Assembly: GCA_046724665.1 (NCBI GenBank)
Contig: JBKOWZ010000064.1
Coordinates: 1-21,332, forward strand
DNA: 21,332 nucleotides
DNA from: Actinocrinis sp046724665
Lineage (GTDB): Bacteria; Actinomycetota; Actinomycetes; Streptomycetales; Catenulisporaceae
Direction of reading: 5' to 3'
The position numbers and the translations under genes were made by a program. The notes beneath the pieces are model-generated. The model was not told the DNA's origin, did no database searches, and saw only the letters and a program-made list of their open reading frames with translations. Below are positions 7,492 through 13,713 of this stretch, piece after piece (within the stretch, counting starts at the first letter, position 1; each line of letters begins with the position of its first letter).

Positions 7492-7569
7492 GTCGTCGGC
7501 TCCGCATTCGGCGCGCTGCTGCGACACTCGGCCGGGGCGATCTCGACCACGCTCGGCGTGATGTTCGTA
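7492..7569 (+). pseudogene. relic of a third ABC-2 permease
   Basis: Translated in the frame of position 7492, this stretch contains GALLRHSAGAISTTLGV. It lines up with GAILRHTAGAITIGVG of the operon 1 permease and QLIRHTAGAITTVIA of the operon 2 permease, and VMFV follows where the first copy has MLFV. Only about 26 codons of recognisable similarity remain. There is no ATPase, no start, and no continuation into the final helix. It lies just past the operon 2 terminator and just before the end of a minus-strand gene. It is best read as the remainder of a lost third ATPase-permease pair or partial duplication. Confidence 0.6.
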
Positions 7570-7585
7570 CACCACACCCTGACCC

Positions 7586-7924
7586 TCACCGCCGCCGAGA
7601 CCGCGCGTTCCAGCACGGCGTGTGCCAGTGCCGCCGCTCGTCCAGCCCCCCGCCGCCGTGCCAGGGCGCCTGCTCGGTGTCGGCGGGCCACGCCACCAGA
7701 TGCGGCACACCCGGCCTGATCTCCTGGTCGCAACCGGGACAGCGGTAAGTCTTCACGCTGCCGACCCCGGTCACCGACCGCACGATCCAGTCACCGTCGC
7801 GGGCCGACTCGACCCGCTGGTACCCGAAGGCCTGCTCGATGTCGCGCGGCTCCGGACGACCGGGGCGGCCACCGCCGGACGGACCGCCGCCCGCGCCGCG
7901 CGTTCCGTTCTTCCTCGGGCTCAC
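7586..7924 (-). CDS. small actinobacterial zinc-ribbon-like protein (often labelled ATP/GTP-binding protein)
   Basis: 112 residues. The first 35 are glycine/arginine/proline-rich and probably disordered. The conserved part has CPGCDQEI with Cys62 and Cys65, then HLVAWP, then RRHWHTPCW with His101 and Cys104, a likely CxxC...HxxC metal site. Streptomyces proteins with the same YRCPGCDQEI and HW..CW signature carry the label 'ATP/GTP-binding protein', but I see no P-loop, so that label is unsupported. Function is unknown. It starts 23 nt after the stop of the 3-hydroxyacyl-CoA dehydrogenase on the same strand, so it may be co-transcribed or transcribed from its own leaderless promoter (AGATTA on the plus strand at 7931-7936). 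The start codon is GTG and no good Shine-Dalgarno is visible. Confidence 0.8.
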   Translation of the reverse strand: MSPRKNGTRGAGGGPSGGGRPGRPEPRDIEQAFGYQRVESARDGDWIVRSVTGVGSVKTYRCPGCDQEIRPGVPHLVAWPADTEQAPWHGGGGLDERRHWHTPCWNARSRRR

Positions 7925-7930
7925 GACTCA

Positions 7931-7936
7931 AGATTA
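7931..7936 (-). promoter_or_regulatory. candidate -10 for a leaderless transcript of the 112-residue protein gene
   Basis: Read on the minus strand this is TAATCT (fits TANNNT), ending 6 nt before the GTG at 7924. This is the spacing expected when transcription begins at the start codon. No clear -35 is seen. Confidence 0.35.
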
Positions 7937-7947
7937 CGAGGTCACGG

Positions 7948-9726
7948 TTACGACTCGTGGTCGCGGAAGCCCTTTCCAGTCTTCCGCCCGAGGTAGCCGG
8001 CGGTCACCAGGTGCTCGAGCAGCGGCGCGGGCGCGAACCCGGGCTCGCGGAACTCGAGGTAGAGCGCCCGCTCGATGGCCAGCGCGACGTCGAGGCCGAC
8101 CACGTCCAACAGCTCGAACGGCCCCATCGGGTACCCGCAGCCGAGCTTCATCGCCGCGTCGATCCCGTCGGCCGTCGCGTAGTGCGCCTGAAGCATCTTC
8201 ACCGCGTCGTTCAGGTACGGGAACAGCAAGGCGTTAACAATAAACCCCGCCCTGTCGCCACAGTCCACCGCGTGCTTCCCGAGCCGTGCGCACACCTCGT
8301 GCGCGGTGGCCAGCACGTCCTCGGCGGTCGCGACGGTGCGTACCACCTCGACCAGCTTCATCACCGGCGCCGGGTTGAAGAAGTGGATGCCGACGACGTC
8401 GCGCGGCCGGCCGGTCGCCATCGCGCACTCGATGACCGGCAGGCTCGACGTCGTGGTGGCCAGCACCGCCCCGGGCTTGCAGACGGCGTCGAGTTCCTTG
8501 AACAGCCCGACCTTCACCCCGAGATCCTCGACGACGGCCTCGATGACCAGCTCGCAGTCCGCCGCGTCGCTGAGCACGCCGCTCGACGTCAGCCGCGAAA
8601 GCGCCGCCTCGCTCTCCTCGGCCGTCAACTTGCCCTTCTGCGCCGCACGCCCCAGCGAGCGCACGATCGCGCTGCGCGAGGCCTGCGCCTTCTCCTCGCT
8701 GCGCGCGATCTGCACGACGGCGTAACCGGCCTTCGCGGCGACCTCGGCGATGCCGTTGGCCATGGTGCCCGAGCCGACGACCGCGATCCGCGAGACCGAT
8801 CGCGCCCCCTGATCCCGCTCCCCCGCCGCCGGCGTCAACGCGTCGGCCACCACGGTCGGCACATCAGCCTGCTCATACGTGTAGAAGCCGCGCCCCGACT
8901 TGCGGCCGAGCAGCCCGGCGGTCTTCATCTGCTTGAAGATCGGCGCCGGGGCGTGCAGCCGGTCGCGCGACTGCTTGTACATCGTGTCGAGGATCTCGTA
9001 CGCGGTGTCCAGGCCGATCAGGTCGAGCAGCGCCAGCGGCCCCATCGGCAGGCCGCAGCCGAGCCGCATCGCCGCGTCGATGTCCTCGCGCGTGGCGTAT
9101 CTGGCCTCGTACATCGACGCGGCGTGGTTGAGGTAGCCGAACAGCAGCGCGTTGGCGATGAAACCGGCCTTGTCCCCGATGGTGACCGGCGACTTGCCCA
9201 GCCGCGCGGCCAGCGCCTCGATGTCGGCGAGCACGCCGGGGTCGGTGACGACCGTGCGCACGACCTCGACCAGCCTCATCACCGGCGCCGGGTTGAAGAA
9301 GTGCAGCCCGACCACGCGGGACGGCCGTGAAGTCGCCACCGAGATCTCGGTCACCGACAGCGAGGAGGTGTTGGTCGCGAAGATCGTCTCCGCCGAGCAG
9401 ATGCCGTCGAGCCGCTTGAACAGCTCCCGCTTGAGCTCGAGCCGCTCCGGTATCGCCTCGACGACCAGGTCCGCGTCGGCGAGTTCGGACAGGTCAACGG
9501 TGTAACGGATCCGCTCGATCAGCGCGGCGGCCTCGTCGGCGGTCAGCTTGCCCTTCGCCACCGCCCGCCGAGTCGAGTGCGCGACATGCGCACGCCCCCG
9601 GTTGAGCGCGGCGGCGTCGATCTCCACCGCGCGCACCCGCAGGCCGTTGCGAGCAAGCACCTCCGCGATACCGGCCCCCATCGTGCCGAGCCCGACGACG
9701 CCGACCGTGCCGATTTCGCGCCCCAT
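7948..9726 (-). CDS. 3-hydroxyacyl-CoA (3-hydroxybutyryl-CoA) dehydrogenase, fused tandem modules
   Basis: 592 residues, the length of the Streptomyces fused enzyme. It holds two complete copies of the N-terminal Rossmann plus C-terminal helical module of the 3HCDH family. Module 1: GLGTMGAG at 12-19, catalytic-site HFFNPAP with His142. Module 2: GSGTMANG at 318-325, HFFNPAP with His448. Both copies keep the TNTSS/TTTSS and AGFI(A/V)NALLF motifs. It interconverts 3-hydroxyacyl-CoA and 3-ketoacyl-CoA in fatty-acid oxidation or C4-CoA metabolism; with ecm nearby, 3-hydroxybutyryl-CoA is a likely substrate. ATG 9726 is chosen over an in-frame upstream start because AGGGAG lies 6 nt upstream and the Rossmann strand begins right after it. 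Upstream lie a shared 14-bp dyad (9788-9801) and a G-quadruplex motif. Confidence 0.92.
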   Translation of the reverse strand: MGREIGTVGVVGLGTMGAGIAEVLARNGLRVRAVEIDAAALNRGRAHVAHSTRRAVAKGKLTADEAAALIERIRYTVDLSELADADLVVEAIPERLELKRELFKRLDGICSAETIFATNTSSLSVTEISVATSRPSRVVGLHFFNPAPVMRLVEVVRTVVTDPGVLADIEALAARLGKSPVTIGDKAGFIANALLFGYLNHAASMYEARYATREDIDAAMRLGCGLPMGPLALLDLIGLDTAYEILDTMYKQSRDRLHAPAPIFKQMKTAGLLGRKSGRGFYTYEQADVPTVVADALTPAAGERDQGARSVSRIAVVGSGTMANGIAEVAAKAGYAVVQIARSEEKAQASRSAIVRSLGRAAQKGKLTAEESEAALSRLTSSGVLSDAADCELVIEAVVEDLGVKVGLFKELDAVCKPGAVLATTTSSLPVIECAMATGRPRDVVGIHFFNPAPVMKLVEVVRTVATAEDVLATAHEVCARLGKHAVDCGDRAGFIVNALLFPYLNDAVKMLQAHYATADGIDAAMKLGCGYPMGPFELLDVVGLDVALAIERALYLEFREPGFAPAPLLEHLVTAGYLGRKTGKGFRDHES

Positions 9727-9787
9727 CGCGCACTCCCTGGGAAGATTTAGATGAAGTCGCCCGCGAACCCTGCCGCTGGACGCTTTG

Positions 9788-9801
9788 TTACCCACGAGTA
9801 T
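9788..9801 (-). promoter_or_regulatory. operator-like site upstream of the 3-hydroxyacyl-CoA dehydrogenase
   Basis: On the minus strand this reads ATACTCGTGGGTAA, an imperfect dyad (TAC-N6-GTA core). It shares TACTCG-N3-GTA with the perfect palindrome upstream of ecm (13668-13681), and both sit 62-63 bp before their start codons. This looks like a TetR-type repressor site; the regulator is unknown. Confidence 0.5.
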
Positions 9802-9940
9802 CTCCGGCGAGGCCCCCTTCCGCCAGTACTACGCCCACTGTGAGCATGCTCACCCCAGCGCACGGCCCCCAGCCCCGGCCCCGGCCCGAACCAAGCCGAT
9901 CCGTCCGCCCCCACCTTCCACCCTCCGCGCTCCGGCCTCC

Positions 9941-9980
9941 GCCCCACCCTTCACCCCCACCCTCCGCCCTTCACCCAGCC
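9941..9980 (-). other. G-quadruplex motif (minus strand)
   Basis: The plus strand carries runs of three or more C at 9941-9944, 9946-9948, 9953-9957, 9959-9961, 9966-9968, 9973-9975 and 9978-9980, separated by 1-4 nt. The minus strand therefore has at least four G3+ runs with short loops, the canonical intramolecular quadruplex pattern. It lies 215-254 nt upstream of the dehydrogenase start on the coding strand of that gene. Confidence 0.55.
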
Positions 9981-10291
9981 CGCCGTTCCACCACTGCCCG
10001 CCACCGTCCTCGCGGCTCTTCCCCGCGTAACGCCCTCCACTGCGCACGCAGACCGCGAGGACGACGGCTCCCCACCTGGTGGCCATCACCATCAGCAACA
10101 GCCCTACCAACCACTCCCTCCTACACCCGCTGCGTCATCCACACCACTTCAATGGCCCGGTGCAACGCGGCTCACACGTTGAGGTACGCCCTCTGTTCAT
10201 TCAGGCATCACCGGACGACTGACAGTTCACCGACTCACTCACCAGACGTCCAACACGAGAATGCCCGTGCCCCCGCACGCCCAGCCTGGGC

Positions 10292-10297
10292 TAGGGT
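10292..10297 (+). promoter_or_regulatory. candidate -10 for leaderless nucS
   Basis: TAGGGT fits TANNNT and ends 8 nt before ATG 10306, with no Shine-Dalgarno in between. This arrangement is typical of leaderless actinobacterial genes. No clear -35 is seen. Confidence 0.45.
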
Positions 10298-10305
10298 TTC
10301 GAACC

Positions 10306-10977
10306 ATGCGCCTCGTCATCGCCCAATGCAGCGTGGACTACGCGGGACGGCTCGCCGCCCACCTCCCCAGCGCCCGCCGCCTGCTGATCGTCAAGGCCGA
10401 CGGCAGCGTCCTGGTTCACTCCGACGGAGGCTCGTACAAGCCGCTCAACTGGATGTCCCCGCCCTGTACCCTGCGCGAGGAGGAGCAGGGCGACAGCCTG
10501 CTCTGGACGGTCACCAACAAGGTCGGCGAGCAACTGGTGATCACCATAGAAGAGCTCATCCACGACTCGGCGTACGAACTCGGCATCGACCCCGGCCTGC
10601 GCAAGGACGGCGTCGAGTCACACCTCCAGCAGTTGCTCGCCGAGCAGATCGAGACCCTCGGCAAGGGCTGGCGCCTGGTACGCCGCGAATACCCGACCCC
10701 CATCGGCCCCGTAGACATCCTCTGCAAGGATGCCACCGGCGCCACCGTGGCCGTCGAAATCAAGCGCCGTGGCGAGATCGACGGCGTCGAACAGCTGACC
10801 CGCTACCTCGAACTCCTCAACCGCGACCCGCTGCTCGCCCCGGTGCGCGGCGTCTTCGCCGCACAGGAGATCAAGCCCCAGGCACGCGTACTGGCCACAG
10901 ACCGCGGCATCACCTGCGCGGTACTCGACTACGAGGTCTTACGCGGCATGGACGACCCCAGCACGCGCCTGTTCTGA
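10306..10977 (+). CDS. nucS: NucS/EndoMS mismatch-specific endonuclease
   Basis: 223 residues, the usual length. The start MRLVIAQCSVDYAGRL and the YKPLNWMSPPC element are hallmarks of actinobacterial NucS. The N-terminal half (1-105) is the DNA-binding/dimerisation domain. The C-terminal RecB-like nuclease domain holds Asp137 (GPVDIL), Glu151 and Lys153 (VEIKRRG), then QLTRYLELL. The C-terminal tail TRLF resembles the sliding-clamp-binding end known for this family. NucS cuts both strands at mismatches and replaces MutS/MutL in actinobacteria. ATG 10306 is chosen from homology and the leaderless -10 upstream, over an in-frame ATG at 10261. Codon 212 (10939-10941) is TTA, the rare leucine codon read by the bldA tRNA in Streptomyces. 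Confidence 0.95.
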   Translation: MRLVIAQCSVDYAGRLAAHLPSARRLLIVKADGSVLVHSDGGSYKPLNWMSPPCTLREEEQGDSLLWTVTNKVGEQLVITIEELIHDSAYELGIDPGLRKDGVESHLQQLLAEQIETLGKGWRLVRREYPTPIGPVDILCKDATGATVAVEIKRRGEIDGVEQLTRYLELLNRDPLLAPVRGVFAAQEIKPQARVLATDRGITCAVLDYEVLRGMDDPSTRLF

Positions 10978-11163
10978 AAAGCTGGTCGCAGACGTGTTGG
11001 GCCGATACGCAATGAGCTGATTCGTGCACAGTCGGTCATGGGGTCACAGTCTGGACCCGTCTGGCGCCGCGTCATCGGTTTGACGATAAAGTCTGGCCGA
11101 CATGTTGCCACTCGGGGGGACGGCGAGCCACCTCGCCTCCCAGTTGGATGTGAGGGGACGGAT

Positions 11164-11493
11164 ATGAGCCTGTTCGAGCGGGCGCTGGAGGTCACCGATC
11201 GGGCCTTCGACGAGACCGTGGACGCTATCGAGGAGTGGAACGAACACCGCCACTCCGCGAAGCTGTTTCTGAAGCTGGGCATCGCGGTCTACGCCGAGCA
11301 GCGGCTCGGCGGCAGCCACGCGCCGGTCGAGCGCGTGCTCAACGCGCTGGACGGGCACGCGGCGGAGCACGGTTCCGTGGACCTGGACCACCTGCGGGCC
11401 GCGCACCAGGTGCTCGGCGACGACTTCATCAAGGAGCACGAGATGGCGTCGGCCGCGGCCTCGGCTACGGCTGACGCGCCGGCGGCTTCCTGA
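11164..11493 (+). CDS. small helical protein of unknown function downstream of nucS
   Basis: 109 residues. ATG 11164 has GAGGGG (11152-11157) 6 nt upstream, which favours it over the in-frame ATG at 11038. The sequence is mostly predicted helix: an acidic N-terminal helix (VTDRAFDETVDAIEEW), a segment KLFLKLGIAVYAEQR, then ALDGHAAEHG and a helix ending near DDFIKEHE. An alanine-rich, probably disordered tail closes it. There is no signal peptide and no membrane helix. I do not recognise a named domain. TTGACG at 11080-11085 could be a -35 but a good -10 at the right distance is not clear. A 15-bp hairpin follows the stop. Confidence 0.75.
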   Translation: MSLFERALEVTDRAFDETVDAIEEWNEHRHSAKLFLKLGIAVYAEQRLGGSHAPVERVLNALDGHAAEHGSVDLDHLRAAHQVLGDDFIKEHEMASAAASATADAPAAS

Positions 11494-11510
11494 TCTGGTT
11501 CCATGTGGGA

Positions 11511-11554
11511 CCCCGCGTCCCCGGCTGGCGGCGGGTTTGGCCGGGGACGCGGGG
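11511..11554. terminator. 15-bp hairpin between convergent genes
   Basis: CCCCGCGTCCCCGGC (11511-11525) and GCCGGGGACGCGGGG (11540-11554) are exact reverse complements with a 14-nt loop. It lies 17 nt after the small helical protein stop and 53 nt beyond the ecm stop, so it can serve as a bidirectional terminator. Confidence 0.75.
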
Positions 11555-11607
11555 AGATGGTGGCGGTAGGGGTGGTGCTGGTGGTGTGGGCGCGGGGGCT
11601 TGAGCGG

Positions 11608-13605
11608 TCAGCCGGTGCGGATCAGGTCCACGATTCGGGTCAGGCTCCGGGTCAGGTCGTAGTCCCTCGGCGTGAAGACCTCTGCGACGCCGGACTCCTT
11701 GAGCGCCTTAGCATCCGCGTCGGGGATGATGCCGCCGACCACCACCGGGACGTCCTCGGCGCCAGCTGCACGCAGGTGCTTGATCACGTCTGGGACGAGG
11801 CGCAGGTGCGATCCGGAGAGTACTGACAAGCCGACGCAGTGCACGTCCTCGGCGACGGCTGCCGCGGCGATCTGCGCGGGCGTGAGCCGGATGCCCTGGT
11901 AGACGACCTCGAACCCTGCGTCGCGCGCGCGGACCGCGATCTGTTCCGCGCCGTTGGAGTGTCCGTCGAGGCCCGGCTTGCCGACGAGGATGCGCAGCCT
12001 TCTTCCACGCTCACGGCTGGTTTCGCGTACGTACTCGCGCAGTGCCACGAGCTGCTCGGACGCGTTCGCCGTGGGTGCGTCCGCTCCGATGCCGGTGGGC
12101 GCGCGGAACTCGCCGAAGACCTCGCGCAGCGCTCTGGCCCACTCGCCGGTGGTCACGCCGGCCCGGGCGCAGTCGAGTGTCGCAGGCATCAGATTCATCG
12201 CGGGATCCGCCGCGTCCGCCCGCAGCCGTGCCAGCGCGGTGCCGACCGCGGCGTTGTCGCGGACCTTGCGCCACTCGGTCACGGCGCTGATCGCGTGCTG
12301 CTCGACCTCCGGATCGACGGTCTGTATGGCGGCGTCGAGGTCTGCGATCAGCGGGTTCGGCTCGGTCTCTGTGTACGCATTCACTCCGACAACGATCTGC
12401 TCGCCGGACTCGATGCGCGCGCGGCGCAGCGCGTGGTTCGCGACGAGCTGGGACTTGAGGTAGCCGGATTCGACCGCGGCGACTACGCCGCCCATCGTCT
12501 GTACGCGTTCGATCTCGGTGCGGGCGGCCATGGCCAGCTCAGTGGTCTTCATCTCGATCGTGTGCGAGCCGTCGAACAGGTCGCCGTACTCGAGCAGGTC
12601 GGACTCGTACGCGAGGACCTGCTGCATGCGCAGCGACCACTGCTGGTCCCAGGGCCGGGGCAGGCCGAGCGCCTCGTTCCACGCGGGCAGCTGCACGGCG
12701 CGGGCCCGCGCGTCCTTGGAGAGCGTCACGGCGAGCATCTCCAGCATGATGCGCGCGACGTTGTTCTCGGGCTGCTCCTCGGTCAGGCCGAGCGAATTGA
12801 CCTGAACGCCGTACCGGAAGCGGCGCTTCGCCGGGTCGGCCACCCCGTACCGGTCGCGGGTGATCTCGTCCCACAGCCGGGTGAAGGCGCGCATCTTGCA
12901 GAGCTCTTCGACGAAACGGACGCCCGCGTTGACGAAGAAGGAGATGCGCTCGACTACGCGGTCGAACTCGCCTGCGGGCACCTGGCCGCTGTCGCGTACG
13001 GCGTCGAGTACCGCGATCGCGGTGGACAGCGCGTAAGCGATCTCCTGGACAGGATCGGCGCCCGCTTCCTGGAGGTGGTAACTACAGATATTGATGGGGT
13101 TCCACCTGGGCAGCGCGCTGACGGCGTATGCGATCAGGTCGGTGGTCAGCCGCAGCGAGGGACCGGGCGGGAAGACGTAGGTGCCGCGCGAGAGGTATTC
13201 CTTGACGATGTCGTTCTGCGTCGTGCCGGTCAGCGATCTGATATCGGCGCCCTGACGTTCGGCGGCCACCTGGTAGAGCGCGAGCAGCCACATCGCGGTG
13301 GCGTTGATCGTCATCGAGGTGTTCATCCCGGCGAGCGGGATCTGCTCGAACAGCGCCTCCATGTCGCCGATGTGCGCGATCGGCACGCCGACCTTGCCGA
13401 CCTCGCCGCTCGCCAGCGTCGCATCCGGGTCGTAGCCGGTCTGCGTGGGCAGGTCGAACGCGACCGAGAGGCCGGTCTGCCCCTTCGCGAGATTGCGGCG
13501 GTACAGGGCGTTGGACTCGGCGGGAGTCGAGTGGCCCGCGTAGGTGCGCATGACCCACGTCCGGTCTCGGCGGGCGGGCTGCACGGGTTCTGCGGCGTGC
13601 GCCAT
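11608..13605 (-). CDS. ecm: ethylmalonyl-CoA mutase (B12-dependent)
   Basis: 665 residues, a single-chain mutase with substrate and B12 domains. Its sequence follows the Ecm/MeaA pattern closely: RTYAGHSTPAESNALYRRNL, AFDLPTQTGYDPD, GTTQNDIVKEYLSRGTYVFPP, CSYHLQEAGA, NSLGLTEEQPENN. The C-terminal cobalamin domain has the base-off motif D547-x-H549-x-x-G552 (LDGHSNG), followed by GLSVLSGSH and VVGGIIP. The enzyme converts ethylmalonyl-CoA to methylsuccinyl-CoA in the ethylmalonyl-CoA pathway, or supplies C4/C5 acyl-CoA building blocks. ATG 13605 has GGAGG about 10 nt upstream. In Streptomyces this gene usually follows crotonyl-CoA carboxylase/reductase (ccr); none is adjacent here. Upstream is a perfect TTACT/AGTAA dyad overlapping a probable -10. 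Confidence 0.93.
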   Translation of the reverse strand: MAHAAEPVQPARRDRTWVMRTYAGHSTPAESNALYRRNLAKGQTGLSVAFDLPTQTGYDPDATLASGEVGKVGVPIAHIGDMEALFEQIPLAGMNTSMTINATAMWLLALYQVAAERQGADIRSLTGTTQNDIVKEYLSRGTYVFPPGPSLRLTTDLIAYAVSALPRWNPINICSYHLQEAGADPVQEIAYALSTAIAVLDAVRDSGQVPAGEFDRVVERISFFVNAGVRFVEELCKMRAFTRLWDEITRDRYGVADPAKRRFRYGVQVNSLGLTEEQPENNVARIMLEMLAVTLSKDARARAVQLPAWNEALGLPRPWDQQWSLRMQQVLAYESDLLEYGDLFDGSHTIEMKTTELAMAARTEIERVQTMGGVVAAVESGYLKSQLVANHALRRARIESGEQIVVGVNAYTETEPNPLIADLDAAIQTVDPEVEQHAISAVTEWRKVRDNAAVGTALARLRADAADPAMNLMPATLDCARAGVTTGEWARALREVFGEFRAPTGIGADAPTANASEQLVALREYVRETSRERGRRLRILVGKPGLDGHSNGAEQIAVRARDAGFEVVYQGIRLTPAQIAAAAVAEDVHCVGLSVLSGSHLRLVPDVIKHLRAAGAEDVPVVVGGIIPDADAKALKESGVAEVFTPRDYDLTRSLTRIVDLIRTG

Positions 13606-13664
13606 CGTGTCGGAACCTCCGCGTGTTCGTCGCCGCCACGGCAGTGGTCGACGCTCTCCTGCGG

Positions 13665-13670
13665 AGTTTA
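13665..13670 (-). promoter_or_regulatory. candidate ecm -10 element
   Basis: Read on the minus strand this is TAAACT (TANNNT). It would place the start of transcription about 50 nt before the ecm ATG. It overlaps the last bases of the palindrome at 13668-13681, so a bound repressor would block it. The -35 is not evident. Confidence 0.4.
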
Positions 13671-13681
13671 CTGGCGAGTAA
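13668..13681 (-). promoter_or_regulatory. palindromic operator upstream of ecm
   Basis: TTACTCGCCAGTAA on the minus strand is a perfect 5-bp dyad (TTACT/AGTAA) around 4 nt. It is unusually AT-rich for this DNA and lies 63-76 bp before the ecm ATG. The size and symmetry suit a TetR-family dimer. Related sites lie at 9788-9801 and 19723-19736. Confidence 0.55.
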
Positions 13682-13713
13682 CTAAGTGGGTAGTGTGTTC
13701 CGGGTCACACTGA

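Larger units (their letters stand above)
9727..10305. other. divergent intergenic region between the dehydrogenase and nucS (579 bp)
   Basis: No gene can be supported. From about 9855 to 10025 the plus strand is strikingly C-rich and G-poor, and proline-rich open frames here are a by-product of that composition. The region contains the operator-like site at 9788-9801, a G-quadruplex motif on the minus strand at 9941-9980, and the likely leaderless nucS promoter at 10292-10297. The part from about 10135 to 10255 is less GC-rich than its surroundings and shows nothing recognisable. Confidence 0.5.

Noticed and set aside
9785..10030. 81-codon proline-rich open frame
   Set aside because: It lies in the C-rich intergenic tract; proline codons follow from base composition. 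No ribosome binding site or family similarity.
11839..13713. 624-codon open frame on the plus strand
   Set aside because: It is an antisense shadow of ecm, which has clear family motifs throughout and a ribosome binding site.
13606..13713. Cobalamin riboswitch upstream of the B12-dependent ecm
   Set aside because: The ecm-DUF5130 gap is only 108 bp and I see no B12-box-like sequence; riboswitches usually control B12 synthesis or alternative enzymes.
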